In this document: piece after piece, positions 36,082-45,306 of the stretch
Layout: the number at the start of each line of letters is the position of its first letter
How positions within the stretch are numbered: the first letter of the stretch is position 1
From: Flavobacterium noncentrifugens
GTDB lineage: Bacteria; Bacteroidota; Bacteroidia; Flavobacteriales; Flavobacteriaceae
Direction of reading: 5' to 3'
Assembly (NCBI RefSeq): GCF_900100375.1
Contig: NZ_FNEZ01000009.1
Span: forward strand, 1 to 61,456
Length of the DNA stretch: 61,456 nucleotides
Translations under genes and position numbers: made by a program
Notes under the pieces: generated by a model
Databases searched by the model: none
What the model was told of the DNA's origin: nothing
What the model saw: only the letters and a program-made list of their open reading frames with translations

Positions 36082-38532
36082 TTAAAGTGTTTTTGCGTTT
36101 TTGACCTTTTCGTCGGTAATCGCAAACTTGAGCACCTGGCTCATTTCCCTGACATAATGAAAGGTCATGCCTTCAATATATTCGGCTTTGATTTCGTCAA
36201 CATCCTGCTTGTTTTCCGCACACATGATGATTTCGGTGATGTTGGCGCGTTTGGCTGCGAGGATCTTTTCCTTTATTCCGCCCACAGGCAGTACTTTTCC
36301 GCGAAGGGTGATTTCCCCAGTCATCGCGATATTTTTCTTTACGCGTTTCTGGGTCAATAAAGATACCAATGATGTTAGCATTGCGATTCCAGCACTTGGT
36401 CCGTCTTTTGGCGTGGCACCTTCCGGAATGTGGATGTGAATGTTGTATTTGGAAATCATTTCAGGATCAATTCCCAATAATGAGGCATTTGCTTTGATGT
36501 ATTCGAGCGCAATCGTTGCCGATTCTTTCATCACAGTTCCGAGATTTCCGGTCATTGTCATCGAGCCTTTTCCTTTAGAAATCAAGGATTCGATGAACAA
36601 AATATCGCCTCCAACAGATGTCCATGCCAAACCTGTTACCACTCCGGCCACTTCATTGCTTTCAGATTTATCGCGCTCCATTCTTGGGACACCCAATATT
36701 TTTACGATATCGGCATCTGTCAATTTTTTGTTGTATTCTTCTTCCATCGCTACAGATTTTGCAGCATTTCTGATGACTTGTGCGATTTTAGCTTCGAGGC
36801 CGCGTACTCCGGATTCCCTGGTATAACCTTCAACGATTTTTTCGAATTGTTTCTTTCCGATGGTTAAATCTTTAGAAGTCAGTCCATGTTCTTTCAATTG
36901 TTTCGGGAATAAATGCTGGCGTGCGATCTCTACTTTTTCTTCGATCGTATAACCCGACATTTTGATGATTTCCATCCTATCACGCAAAGCCGGTTGAATG
37001 GCTGCTAAATTATTGGATGTTGCGATGAACATCACTTTCGACAAATCGTAACCCATTTCAAGGAAATTGTCATAAAAAGCGCTGTTTTGCTCGGGATCCA
37101 AAACTTCGAGCAATGCGGATGACGGATCGCCCTGGTTGCTGACAGACAGTTTATCAATTTCATCCAAAACAAAAACCGGATTGGATGTTCCTGCTTTTTT
37201 AAGGCTTTGGATGATTCTTCCCGGCATCGCACCGATGTATGTTTTTCTGTGTCCGCGGATTTCCGCTTCATCGCGCAATCCGCCAAGGGAAATGCGCACA
37301 TATTCACGGCCTAACGCTTCGGCGACTGATCTTCCAATCGAAGTTTTACCTACTCCTGGAGGCCCAGTTAAACAGATAATCGGGGATTTCATATCATTGC
37401 GTAATTTCAAGACCGCGAGGTGTTCGATCATTCTTTTCTTCACATCTTCGAGTCCGAAATGGTCTTTATCGAGAATTTTCTGCGCTCGTTTCAAATCGAA
37501 ATTGTCTTTTGAAAATTCATTCCACGGCAATTCAAGGAAAAGTTCGAGGTAATTTCTCTGAATCCCGAAATCAGGTGCCTGCGGGTTCATGCGCTGCATT
37601 TTTGAAAGCTCTTTTTCGAAATGCTTCGCGGCAACATCATCCCATTTTTTGGATTTTCCTTTGACCCGCATTTCTTCAATTTCCTGATCCTGGGAAACGC
37701 CGCCCAGTTCTTCCTGGATGGTTTTCATTTGCTGGTGCAGAAAATATTCGCGTTGCTGCTGATCTAGATCAAAACGCACTTTGGACTGAATGTCATTCTT
37801 CAACTCGAGTTTCTGAAACTCCACATTCATAAAACGCAGCGTCTCCAAAGCCCTTTCTTTGAGCGCATTAATAGCCAACAAATCCTGTTTTTCTTTCACC
37901 GTAAGATTCATGTTTGAAGACACGAAATTGATCAGGAAAGACTGGCTTTCAATATTTTTAATGGCAAAGGTCGCTTCGGTTGGAATGTTCGGGCTTTCTT
38001 TAATGATCTGGATCGCAAGCTCTTTTATCGAATCGAGAATCGCCAGAAATTCAGTATCGTGTTTGCCAGGGCGTTTCTCTTGTACTTCTTTGATACTGGC
38101 CCTCAAATACGGAACTTCTTCAATTACAGAATCAATTTCAAAACGTTTTTTACCTTGAAGGATTACGGTAATGTTCCCGTCAGGCATTTTTAATACGCGC
38201 AAGATCCGGGCAACAGTTCCTATTCTGTGAATGTCGTTTTTCGTCGGATCTTCATCTTCCTCATTTTGCTGCGCCACAACACCGATGATTTTATCTCCGG
38301 CATTCGCATCGTTAATGAGTTTGATTGATTTGTCCCTTCCGGCGGAAATCGGGATGACCACTCCGGGAAACAACACGGTATTTCTAAGTGGCAGTATCGG
38401 TAATGAAGCGGGCAATTCTTCATTGTTCATTTCTTCTTCGTCCTCGGGCGTTAAAAGCGGAATTAATTCTGCTTCCGAATCGAATTCTTGTAGTGACAAA
38501 TTGTCAATAGTTAGGATTTTTAGATTTGGCAT
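36082..38532 (-). CDS. lon: ATP-dependent protease Lon
   Basis: 816 residues from ATG at 38532 (MPNLKILTIDNLSL). The ATG at 38592 lies upstream of the promoter box 38579-38586 and is rejected. The N-terminal substrate-binding domain (LPILPLRNTVLFPGVVIPI) is followed by the AAA+ module with Walker A GPPGVGKTS near residue 391 and VFVLDEIDKL, and the protease domain with catalytic serine in KDGPSAGIAM near 712 and lysine in the GGIKEK segment. Lon degrades misfolded and regulatory proteins in the cytosol as a hexamer. All key residues are present. Confidence 0.97.
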   Translation of the reverse strand: MPNLKILTIDNLSLQEFDSEAELIPLLTPEDEEEMNNEELPASLPILPLRNTVLFPGVVIPISAGRDKSIKLINDANAGDKIIGVVAQQNEEDEDPTKNDIHRIGTVARILRVLKMPDGNITVILQGKKRFEIDSVIEEVPYLRASIKEVQEKRPGKHDTEFLAILDSIKELAIQIIKESPNIPTEATFAIKNIESQSFLINFVSSNMNLTVKEKQDLLAINALKERALETLRFMNVEFQKLELKNDIQSKVRFDLDQQQREYFLHQQMKTIQEELGGVSQDQEIEEMRVKGKSKKWDDVAAKHFEKELSKMQRMNPQAPDFGIQRNYLELFLELPWNEFSKDNFDLKRAQKILDKDHFGLEDVKKRMIEHLAVLKLRNDMKSPIICLTGPPGVGKTSIGRSVAEALGREYVRISLGGLRDEAEIRGHRKTYIGAMPGRIIQSLKKAGTSNPVFVLDEIDKLSVSNQGDPSSALLEVLDPEQNSAFYDNFLEMGYDLSKVMFIATSNNLAAIQPALRDRMEIIKMSGYTIEEKVEIARQHLFPKQLKEHGLTSKDLTIGKKQFEKIVEGYTRESGVRGLEAKIAQVIRNAAKSVAMEEEYNKKLTDADIVKILGVPRMERDKSESNEVAGVVTGLAWTSVGGDILFIESLISKGKGSMTMTGNLGTVMKESATIALEYIKANASLLGIDPEMISKYNIHIHIPEGATPKDGPSAGIAMLTSLVSLLTQKRVKKNIAMTGEITLRGKVLPVGGIKEKILAAKRANITEIIMCAENKQDVDEIKAEYIEGMTFHYVREMSQVLKFAITDEKVKNAKTL

Positions 38533-38578
38533 ATCTGAAATATGGTCAAAATGACATTTAAGTTTGTAATTGGATGAA

Positions 38579-38586
38579 CAAATATA
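38579..38586 (-). promoter_or_regulatory. Candidate lon promoter (-7 box)
   Basis: TATATTTG on the minus strand is a full TAnnTTTG match, about 47 bp upstream of the chosen lon ATG. No strong -33 is visible, and no CIRCE-like inverted repeat was seen. Confidence 0.45.
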
Positions 38587-38670
38587 ACACATGTAAGCTT
38601 TCGATTGCTTTAAAATCGATATATGGCGCGTTTTTCATGCGATGGTTTTAGGAGACAACATTTATGCCAT

Positions 38671-38696
38671 AAAAAAATCCGCCGAAGCGGATTTAA
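38671..38696 (-). terminator. Terminator of the FN3 lipoprotein gene
   Basis: Perfect stem AAATCCGC / GCGGATTT with CGAA tetraloop (38676-38694) and a U-run on the minus strand (A-run 38671-38677). A T-run in the plus direction is weak. Confidence 0.75.
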
Positions 38697-38717
38697 ATAT
38701 TTTATAGTTTGTAAGTA

Positions 38718-39905
38718 TCAATCAAAATAAGGATCATCGAGACCGTAATTGAATGTCCCATTAGTTACCCTGGCCGTTCCGATCACGTCACCATCATCAT
38801 TAATTTTTTCGTAAGTAAACTCAAAAGTTCCTTTTATTCTTTTGGTCGTTCTGTTGAATTCGGTAACCGTCAATGAACCATCGGTAATTCTTGCATCAAT
38901 ATCCGGAACGGAAAAAACGACGAATCGTACCCAGCAAAGCGGATCTTCAAAACCTGTTTCCCAATGCAATGGATACGTTCCCGGTGTCCACATAGTATCA
39001 GGAATATACAAGTTGATTTCACGGGAATTGTTTGTATTGACCGTCGTCGTGTTGTCTGTTCCCTGAAGCTTGATAAAACGCGGCACACCTGGATCGGCAC
39101 CATCATTTTCTACATTGATATCATTGCCCAGTACCTGATAAAAGAATGGCCTTAAAACATTGTATTGCACCCCATCGATGTTTGCAGTCATTAATGCAGG
39201 CGTGGTATCTATTGTTCCGGGATTCGTTGTCCCTACAGGATCAACATGAACCGGCCCGGCCCAGGTGCTTGAAGAAGTTGCAGAGCACACTGTCCTTACA
39301 TAAAAATCATATCCGTTGGCAGCCAGCAATCCTGTGATTTGTTTAGTAGGCGTTGCTGAAGGCACAATCGTTCCTGCTCCTAACGCAAATCCGGCAGCGC
39401 CATATTGCACTTCCCAATTGGAACTTGCCGTAGAAGCCCAGGTCACATTTACGACTGTATTGTTTGTGGCACCCCGTATAGCAGTAACATTTGAAGGAAT
39501 ATCGCACGTGTTGATGATGACATTTCCTACGGCAACCGGCCCAACCCACTCGCTGAATTCTGTGGCACTGCAAACCGTACGGATGTAAAAATCATATTCT
39601 TTGGTGGAATCAAGTCCGGTAATGCTAGTTGGATTGGTGGTAGCAGTTACTGCTGTTCCTGATCCGATTGCAAAATTTTTGATCCCATATTGGATTTGCC
39701 AGGTTTCCCCATCGCCATCCCAGCTCACGTTTACTTTATTGCCTCCTATAAAATCACTCACGGCCAATAAAGCCGGCGATGCACAGGCTTCGGTTTCAGG
39801 GTTTTCAAGACTTATCGCAGGGTCAATTGGTTCATTGTCACATCCGATAAAATTAAATCCCAGCGCAACGATTATTATAAAGATAAAAAACTTAGACTTA
39901 CTCAT
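38718..39905 (-). CDS. Fibronectin type III domain lipoprotein
   Basis: 395 residues. The signal sequence ends LGFNFIGC, a lipobox-like site with cysteine at residue 22, then DNEP. Two FN3-like units follow, containing YDFYIRTVCSATEFSEWVGP and YDFYVRTVCSATSSSTWAGP, then a DUF6252-like C-terminal domain (NIDGVQYNVLRPF, TGTARVTNGTFNYGL). It should be anchored in the outer membrane or exposed at the surface. It is divergent from the ECF sigma gene with about 165 bp between them. No T9SS sorting domain is seen. Function unknown. Confidence 0.75.
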   Translation of the reverse strand: MSKSKFFIFIIIVALGFNFIGCDNEPIDPAISLENPETEACASPALLAVSDFIGGNKVNVSWDGDGETWQIQYGIKNFAIGSGTAVTATTNPTSITGLDSTKEYDFYIRTVCSATEFSEWVGPVAVGNVIINTCDIPSNVTAIRGATNNTVVNVTWASTASSNWEVQYGAAGFALGAGTIVPSATPTKQITGLLAANGYDFYVRTVCSATSSSTWAGPVHVDPVGTTNPGTIDTTPALMTANIDGVQYNVLRPFFYQVLGNDINVENDGADPGVPRFIKLQGTDNTTTVNTNNSREINLYIPDTMWTPGTYPLHWETGFEDPLCWVRFVVFSVPDIDARITDGSLTVTEFNRTTKRIKGTFEFTYEKINDDGDVIGTARVTNGTFNYGLDDPYFD

Positions 39906-40017
39906 TGTGGTTAAGGTATATAGATTGGTTGAATTTTTTTGAACGTCCCAAATATAATTAATTCATAACTTCCTATCCGTTCGAACGAAAAAAAAATCAC
40001 ATTATTTTTAATAAAAC

Positions 40018-40043
40018 TGTAACACACCATAAAAAGTACCGTC
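40018..40043 (+). promoter_or_regulatory. Candidate autoregulatory ECF sigma promoter
   Basis: TGTAAC (40018-40023) resembles the AAC-type -35 and CGTC (40040-40043) the -10 of ECF-sigma promoters. The gap is 16 bp, the expected spacing, and the box sits 26 bp ahead of the sigma gene start. It differs from the housekeeping TAnnTTTG elements elsewhere in the window. Confidence 0.55.
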
Positions 40044-40069
40044 ATTTGTTTTAAATCATAACCAACTGT

Positions 40070-40627
40070 TTGAGTTTAGCTAAACAAAATATCGAGGAAT
40101 TAATTTCGCTTTGCCGGCAAAAAAACCAGAAAGCACAATTTGAGATTTACAACCGCTATTGCAAAGCGATGTATAATGTGGCCTATCGAATTGTGAAAGA
40201 TGCTCATTTTGCCGAAGATGTGATGCAGGAAGGCTTTTTGAAAGCGTTCACTAAAATCGATGATTACCGTCAGGAAGTCGCGTTTGGCGCATGGTTAAAG
40301 CGAATTATCATCAATTATAGCATCGATTTCTACAAAAAACAAAGTCATTTCAAAACTGATGACTTTGAAAAGATCATGTATAAAGTGGAAGATGACGCAA
40401 ACCACAACGAACCAGGCGTTGATTTCAACCATCTAAAAGTCAATCAGGTTCTTCAAACGATCGAAAGCCTCAAAGACAATTACCGGATGGTGCTTACACT
40501 ACATTATATCGAAGGTTATGACCAGGAAGAAATTACAGAAATCCTGAATATCAGCTATGCCAATTGCCGTACGACGATCAGCAGGGCGAAAGAAAGTTTA
40601 AGAAAAAAATTAGAGGAAACATGTTAA
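40070..40627 (+). CDS. ECF-type RNA polymerase sigma factor
   Basis: 185 residues. Region 2 (FEIYNRYCKAMYNVAYRIV, AEDVMQEGFLKAFTKIDDYR) and region 4 (LTLHYIEGYDQEEITEILNI and the helix-turn-helix CRTTISRAKESLRKKL) are clear. No ATG lies in frame upstream before a stop; TTG at 40070 gives the best start (SLAKQNIEELISLCRQKNQ). The gene overlaps the next by 7 bp and heads a four-gene operon. The sigma factor probably directs transcription of its own operon. Confidence 0.92.
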   Translation: MSLAKQNIEELISLCRQKNQKAQFEIYNRYCKAMYNVAYRIVKDAHFAEDVMQEGFLKAFTKIDDYRQEVAFGAWLKRIIINYSIDFYKKQSHFKTDDFEKIMYKVEDDANHNEPGVDFNHLKVNQVLQTIESLKDNYRMVLTLHYIEGYDQEEITEILNISYANCRTTISRAKESLRKKLEETC

Positions 40628-41166
40628 AGGAAAATGACAAAATGGATGACTTTTTTGTAAAGTTCGAAAACCAATGGGATATTCACGAACCCGATGAGAA
40701 CCATTACGACCGGTTTTTAGCGAAGCAATCCCGTAAAAAATCAAAACAAAACCGCTGGTATTCGCTATCGATTGCCGCTTCAATATTGATCATCGTGGGT
40801 TTTTTTACTTTTTTTAATTACAATCACAATCAATCAAAAAACAGCAGCCTGGAGTTTGCTTCAAGACAAACCCGCGAAACCGATTCGATCTTTACGGTGA
40901 TGATCAAAATCGAACTTGAAAAAGTGAAAGAGAAAAAATCGCCACAGAATGAACAAATCGTCGCCGATGCGTTAATCCAAATGAAAGCGCTTGACGCCGA
41001 TTATGAAAAAATTAAACTCGAATTAATCAAAAACGGGGAAAGCAGGCAAATTATTTATGCCATGATCCGCAACTTAAAAACCCGGATTTCATTCCTTGAA
41101 AACGTGCTCAAGCACATCGAGGACAATGAAAAAATAAACAATACCACACATGAAAGCACTACTTAA
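40621..41166 (+). CDS. Membrane protein, probable anti-sigma partner of the ECF factor
   Basis: 181 residues from ATG at 40621, overlapping the sigma gene stop. A cytosolic acidic N-terminus (MLKENDKMDDFFVKFENQWD) is followed by one transmembrane helix (SIAASILIIVGFFTFF, about residues 45-62) and a lysine/glutamate-rich periplasmic domain that looks helical. Position and topology fit a transmembrane anti-sigma factor, but no conserved zinc-binding motif is seen. I do not recognise the family with certainty. Overlap with the next gene is 17 bp. Confidence 0.65.
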   Translation: MLKENDKMDDFFVKFENQWDIHEPDENHYDRFLAKQSRKKSKQNRWYSLSIAASILIIVGFFTFFNYNHNQSKNSSLEFASRQTRETDSIFTVMIKIELEKVKEKKSPQNEQIVADALIQMKALDADYEKIKLELIKNGESRQIIYAMIRNLKTRISFLENVLKHIEDNEKINNTTHESTT

Positions 41167-42217
41167 ATCACTCATTATTATATTGATGATTCCTGCATTG
41201 GCCCAGGCTCATGAAATAGAAATCGGAAAATTCACGAAGCAAAAAAGCATTAAAAAAGCCTATATCGTAAATCCCGACGCCGGAATTGACATCCAGAATT
41301 CCTACGGAAATGTTTACGTGACCACCTGGAATGAAGACAAAATTGAACTCGACATCCAGATCAAAGTCAGCGGTGACCGCGAAGAATGGGTCAATAAAAA
41401 AATCGATGACATTGATGTGGAAATTGAAGCTTTGAAAAGCATGGTCACTGCAAAAACGGTAATTTCCAATTCATCAGGAAATACAAATGGCAAAAACAAC
41501 AGTTTCGAAATCAATTACACGATCAAAATCCCAAAAAACGGAAGCGTAAAAATCAACAATAAATATGGCGATGTCCTTTCGGCTGATTTGTTTGCCAATG
41601 TGAACATCAAATGCAAATACGGGAAAGTCACAATGGGAAAACTTAGCGGAAACAGCAACATCATAGACATTGAATATTGCAATAAATCAAGTGTCGATTA
41701 TGTGAAAAACGGCAGTGTAAGCGCCGATTATTCCGGGCTTTCGATCAACGATTTCGGCAACATCAATCTCAAAGCCGATTACACAGACATCAATTTCACC
41801 AACGGAAACAACCTGAAATACGATTGTAGCTACGGAAAACTCAACTACGGAAAAATTTCGAATCTCGAAGGCATCGGCGATTATCTGACAATCAAAGTCG
41901 GCGAAATCCTGAATAACTTGCAAGTCAACACCAAATACAGCAAGCTGACTGTGGATGAAATGGGTGCGAAAGCCGGAAACATCAATGTCAATTCGGGTTA
42001 CACTTCTGTCGGTATCGGATACAGCCCGGCTTATTCATTTGATTTTGACATCAGCCTTAAATTCGGCAATTTTAAAAATGACGGCGATATCGAACTGACT
42101 TCCAAACAGGAAACCAATTTCAGCAAAAGCTACCAGGGTTATTACAAAAAACAAGGCACCAATAAAGTTTCAATCACATCAAATTACGGCAATGTCAGCC
42201 TGACCAAAAATCCATAA
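41150..42217 (+). CDS. Secreted DUF4097-like beta-repeat protein
   Basis: 355 residues with signal peptide MKALLKSLIIILMIPALAQA. The rest is a series of short beta strands with recurring Y-G motifs (IQNSYGNVYV, NNKYGDVLS, KCKYGKVTMG, CSYGKLNYG, SNYGNVSL), as in DUF4097/GIN-type beta-solenoid proteins. It overlaps the anti-sigma-like gene by 17 bp, so it belongs to the ECF operon. Exported, probably periplasmic or surface; function unknown. Confidence 0.7.
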   Translation: MKALLKSLIIILMIPALAQAHEIEIGKFTKQKSIKKAYIVNPDAGIDIQNSYGNVYVTTWNEDKIELDIQIKVSGDREEWVNKKIDDIDVEIEALKSMVTAKTVISNSSGNTNGKNNSFEINYTIKIPKNGSVKINNKYGDVLSADLFANVNIKCKYGKVTMGKLSGNSNIIDIEYCNKSSVDYVKNGSVSADYSGLSINDFGNINLKADYTDINFTNGNNLKYDCSYGKLNYGKISNLEGIGDYLTIKVGEILNNLQVNTKYSKLTVDEMGAKAGNINVNSGYTSVGIGYSPAYSFDFDISLKFGNFKNDGDIELTSKQETNFSKSYQGYYKKQGTNKVSITSNYGNVSLTKNP

Positions 42218-42236
42218 TCAACAAAAAATCAATCAA

Positions 42237-42959
42237 ATGAAGAAAACAATTTTATTAGCAGCATTAATGCTTTCGGCAGTTTCAAATGCACAATGGTCGT
42301 CGGGGAAAATCACCGGAAACGGAAAAATGGCTTCTAAAAAAATGACCACTGTAGATTACGACAAAGTTGACATTTCAGGATTTCTTGATGTGGATTTAGT
42401 CCCGGGAAAAGAAGGAAACATTGATATTAACGGAGAAGAAAACCTTTTGGAATTCGTTACAGTTGAAGTCGTTCAGCACACTTTAAAAATTTATATCGAT
42501 AAAGGAAAAAATATCCGCCCAAGCGTTGGTAAAGGGATCAGGATTACCGTTCCGTATGAAAGTCTTGACGGTGTAAGCCTAACAGGCTCGGGCGATGTAA
42601 ATTCAAAAGGCACGATCAAAACCGATACTTTCGAAGCAAAACTCACTGGCTCGGGCGATGTTAAATTAAATGTAGAAGCAAAATCAACAACTGCAGCCAT
42701 GACAGGATCGGGAGATTTGACACTTCAGGGGAAAACACAGAATTTTGAATGCCGCATCACAGGATCGGGCGATTTGAATGCGTATGACTTGGCGAGCAAC
42801 GACGTGAACGCTGCAGTTTCAGGTTCTGGCGACTGTAAAGTGAATTGCTCCGGAAATTTTGAAGCGCGTGTTTCCGGTTCAGGTGGCATCACTTACAAAG
42901 GCGATCCGAAGAAAAAAGACACCAAAGTTTCGGGCTCCGGAAGCATCCAGAAATCTTAA
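42237..42959 (+). CDS. Head GIN domain (DUF2807) beta-solenoid protein
   Basis: 240 residues, signal peptide MKKTILLAALMLSAVSNAQ. A DUF2807-type N-terminus (VDYDKVDISGFLDVDLVPG) is followed by seven GSG motifs at residues 117, 138, 157, 176, 196, 214 and 233, spaced 18-21 residues. The alternation fits a right-handed beta-solenoid. The family is annotated as putative autotransporter-like adhesin head; actual function is unknown. It lies 19 bp after the 41150 gene and is the last member of the ECF operon before a terminator. Confidence 0.8.
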   Translation: MKKTILLAALMLSAVSNAQWSSGKITGNGKMASKKMTTVDYDKVDISGFLDVDLVPGKEGNIDINGEENLLEFVTVEVVQHTLKIYIDKGKNIRPSVGKGIRITVPYESLDGVSLTGSGDVNSKGTIKTDTFEAKLTGSGDVKLNVEAKSTTAAMTGSGDLTLQGKTQNFECRITGSGDLNAYDLASNDVNAAVSGSGDCKVNCSGNFEARVSGSGGITYKGDPKKKDTKVSGSGSIQKS

Positions 42960-42979
42960 AATAAAAGGGTTAATTATTG

Positions 42980-43014
42980 AAAAAGCGTCTTATTGATTTA
43001 AGGCGCTTTTTTTT
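42980..43014. terminator. Bidirectional terminator of the ECF operon and the UMF1 gene
   Basis: Stem AAAAAGCG-C / G-CGCTTTTT with a small mismatch and a T-run after it on the plus strand (42980-43014). It overlaps the stop region of the convergent MFS gene at 42990. Confidence 0.7.
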
Positions 43015-44318
43015 GGCACGCGGAATAATAAAATAACGCCTACAATAAAAAATACAGCCAGAAAAACAATGGCAAACCTCGGGCTTCCTGTGATTTGATC
43101 GATGATTCCGTATACACACATTCCGATGACGATCCCGATTTTCTCCGATACATCGTAAAAGCTGAAAAACGAAGCCGTATCATCCGATTCCGGTAAAAGT
43201 TTCGAATAAGTCGAACGCGACAACGCCTGGATTCCGCCCATGACCAATCCAACCAAACCTGCCATCACGTAAAAATGAATCGGCAAAGTAATGAAATAAG
43301 CGCCAATGCAAAGCAACACCCAAAAAATATTGATCGCAATCAAAACCGGGATATTTCCAAATTTTGCCGAAGCGCGCGACGTTGCAACCGCTCCAAGCAC
43401 TGCAACCAGCTGAATCACTAAAATGCAAATGATCAATCCGGTCGTGCTTTCGCTTTCACTCGACCATTGGATTTCCTGCGCCCCGAAATAAGTCGCGATC
43501 AGCATTACTGTTTGAACGGCCATGCTGTAAACGAAAAAAGCCGATAAATATCTTTTCAATGAAATGTTGGCACTCAACAATTCCCAGACTTTTTTAAGTT
43601 CGCGAAAACCATTGAAAACGACAGCTCCGGTGACTTTCCTATTGGCATTTTTATTGCCTTTCGGCAGATAATAATAGGTATATTGGCTAAAGCCGATCCA
43701 CCAGATCCCAACGCTTATAAATGAATATTTCATGGCTTTGATGGCTGCTTCCAACGGTTCTCCGGTAATTCCGAAAAGATCCGGTTTCATTACCATGGCA
43801 AGGTTAAAAATCAGTAAAATTACACTTCCTATATAGCCAAGGGAATAGCCTTTTGCACTTATTTTATCCTGTTGTTCCGGATAGGCAATGTCCGGAAGAT
43901 AGGAATTGTAAAACACCAGACTTCCCCAAAAGCCAATCAATCCGAGAAAATAAAACAACAATCCGACATAAATATTATCAAGGCTGAACCAATACAAACA
44001 CATGCATGATAACGCTCCGAGGTAACAAAAAAAGCGCATGAACGATTTTTTGTTCCCAACATAATCGGCAATTCCGGAAAGCAATGGCGACATGAATGCG
44101 ACCATTAAAAAAGCCGCGGCAGTCACAAAACTGATTAGTGCTGAATTTTTTAAAGTCGTCCCGAAAACATGAATATAATGATCTCTACCCGTAAAAAGCT
44201 TCTCATAAAAAATGGGAAAAATGGCCGATGAGATCGTTAACGGATAAACCGAATTTGCCCAATCGTAAAATGCCCATGCATTCAGTAATTTCCTGCTTCC
44301 TTTTTCAAGCGTTGCCAT
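42990..44318 (-). CDS. MFS transporter, UMF1 family
   Basis: 442 residues, 12 hydrophobic segments. The start LLNAWAFYDWANSVYPLTISSAIFP is the N-terminal signature of the UMF1/Atg22-like MFS branch, and GGIQALSRSTYSKLLPESDD matches its conserved late loop. Substrate is not known for this family in bacteria; efflux is the usual suggestion. The gene is convergent with the ECF operon. Upstream of it is the M48 peptidase terminator. Confidence 0.82.
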   Translation of the reverse strand: MATLEKGSRKLLNAWAFYDWANSVYPLTISSAIFPIFYEKLFTGRDHYIHVFGTTLKNSALISFVTAAAFLMVAFMSPLLSGIADYVGNKKSFMRFFCYLGALSCMCLYWFSLDNIYVGLLFYFLGLIGFWGSLVFYNSYLPDIAYPEQQDKISAKGYSLGYIGSVILLIFNLAMVMKPDLFGITGEPLEAAIKAMKYSFISVGIWWIGFSQYTYYYLPKGNKNANRKVTGAVVFNGFRELKKVWELLSANISLKRYLSAFFVYSMAVQTVMLIATYFGAQEIQWSSESESTTGLIICILVIQLVAVLGAVATSRASAKFGNIPVLIAINIFWVLLCIGAYFITLPIHFYVMAGLVGLVMGGIQALSRSTYSKLLPESDDTASFFSFYDVSEKIGIVIGMCVYGIIDQITGSPRFAIVFLAVFFIVGVILLFRVPKKSALNQ

Positions 44319-44397
44319 AGTTTGTCGTTTATACTGCGAATGTATTTATTTTTTACCAGACTTTTTAAAAGCCGGAAAATCTTAATTATTTCAAAAC

Positions 44398-44428
44398 ATA
44401 AAAAAAGCCATCCTTTTCAGAACGGCTT
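44398..44428 (-). terminator. Terminator of the M48 peptidase gene
   Basis: AAAGCC / GGCTTT hairpin (44404-44428) with a loop of about 14 nt and an A-run that reads as U on the minus strand. Weaker than its neighbours. Confidence 0.45.
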
Positions 44429-44446
44429 TGATATGATTGTACTTTT

Positions 44447-45265
44447 TTATTTGAATTTTACGCCAAATTTTGCAGCTTCTGCCTTGGCTTCAGGAATCAG
44501 TTTTCTCAGGTTTGCAATTCTGGTGGCGTCTGATGGGTGTGTACTCATAAATTCCGGCGGTGCCTGTCCGCCTGATTGTGCAGCCATTCTTTCCCAGAAA
44601 GCCACAGCAACTGTCGGATCATAACCTGCAATCGCCATTAATGTCAAACCCACTTTATCTGCTTCGCTTTCGTTGCTTCTGCTGAAAGGCAAAGTCACGC
44701 CATATTGTGTTCCAACTCCGTATGCCTGCATTGCAATTGCCTGCGTGGTTTCGCTTTTGCTTCCAACTGCCGCGCCAACTCCAGCTGCTCCAAGCTGCGT
44801 CAAAACATCGGCACTCATTCGTTGCTGTCCGTGGTTTAATAATGCATGGGAAACTTCATGACCCATAACAACTGCCATTCCGGCGTCGTCTTTTGTGATC
44901 GGAAGAATTCCTGTGTAAAAAACAATTTTTCCTCCTGGCATACACCAGGCATTTACTTCTTTACTGTCAACGAGCTTGTATTCCCATTGGTAATCTTTTA
45001 AATAACCTGCATATCCATTGGCATTAAGCCATCTTTCAGCAGCGGTTTTTATTTTTGTGCCAACATTGGTCACACGTTGTGCATCTGTCGTTCCTGTAAT
45101 CACTTTATTCTGTCCGAGAAAAGTGGTGTATTGTGCAAAAGCAGATGGCAAAATCTGGGAATCCGGAACCAAGGCCAAAGTGCTTTTTCCGGTAAACGGA
45201 TTGGTCGCACACGAGTAAACAATTGCTGCAAGGCCCATCCCGATCAATAAAAGTTGTTTTTTCAT
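44447..45265 (-). CDS. M48 family zinc metallopeptidase, lipoprotein
   Basis: 272 residues. The signal peptide ends in a lipobox (IVYSC at residues 15-19). The zinc motif HEVSH lies in VVMGHEVSHALLNHG and the third ligand in SNESEADKVGLTLMAIAGYD, the standard M48 layout of HExxH plus downstream E. It resembles the BepA/LoiP type that works in outer-membrane protein quality control. C-terminal MSTHPSDATRI is also conserved. Outer or inner membrane anchored. It follows the GH31 gene on the same strand but has its own -7 box. Confidence 0.9.
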   Translation of the reverse strand: MKKQLLLIGMGLAAIVYSCATNPFTGKSTLALVPDSQILPSAFAQYTTFLGQNKVITGTTDAQRVTNVGTKIKTAAERWLNANGYAGYLKDYQWEYKLVDSKEVNAWCMPGGKIVFYTGILPITKDDAGMAVVMGHEVSHALLNHGQQRMSADVLTQLGAAGVGAAVGSKSETTQAIAMQAYGVGTQYGVTLPFSRSNESEADKVGLTLMAIAGYDPTVAVAFWERMAAQSGGQAPPEFMSTHPSDATRIANLRKLIPEAKAEAAKFGVKFK

Positions 45266-45289
45266 GGTTCAAAATTTAACATTTCATGG

Positions 45290-45297
45290 CAAATATA
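45290..45297 (-). promoter_or_regulatory. Candidate promoter for the M48 peptidase
   Basis: TATATTTG on the minus strand matches TAnnTTTG, 25 bp ahead of the ATG at 45265. The -33 region would fall in the 3' end of the GH31 gene; no clear TTG is seen there. Confidence 0.45.
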
Positions 45298-45306
45298 TCA
45301 TTAATA

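Noticed and set aside
38533..38592. Longer Lon start at 38592
   Set aside because: It would place the start upstream of the -7 promoter box, and the extra residues (CYICSSNYKLKC) are unlike any Lon N-terminus.
40564..40620. Upstream start for the anti-sigma-like gene
   Set aside because: It would lie deep in the sigma gene's region 4; the ATG at 40621 overlaps the sigma stop as in coupled operons.
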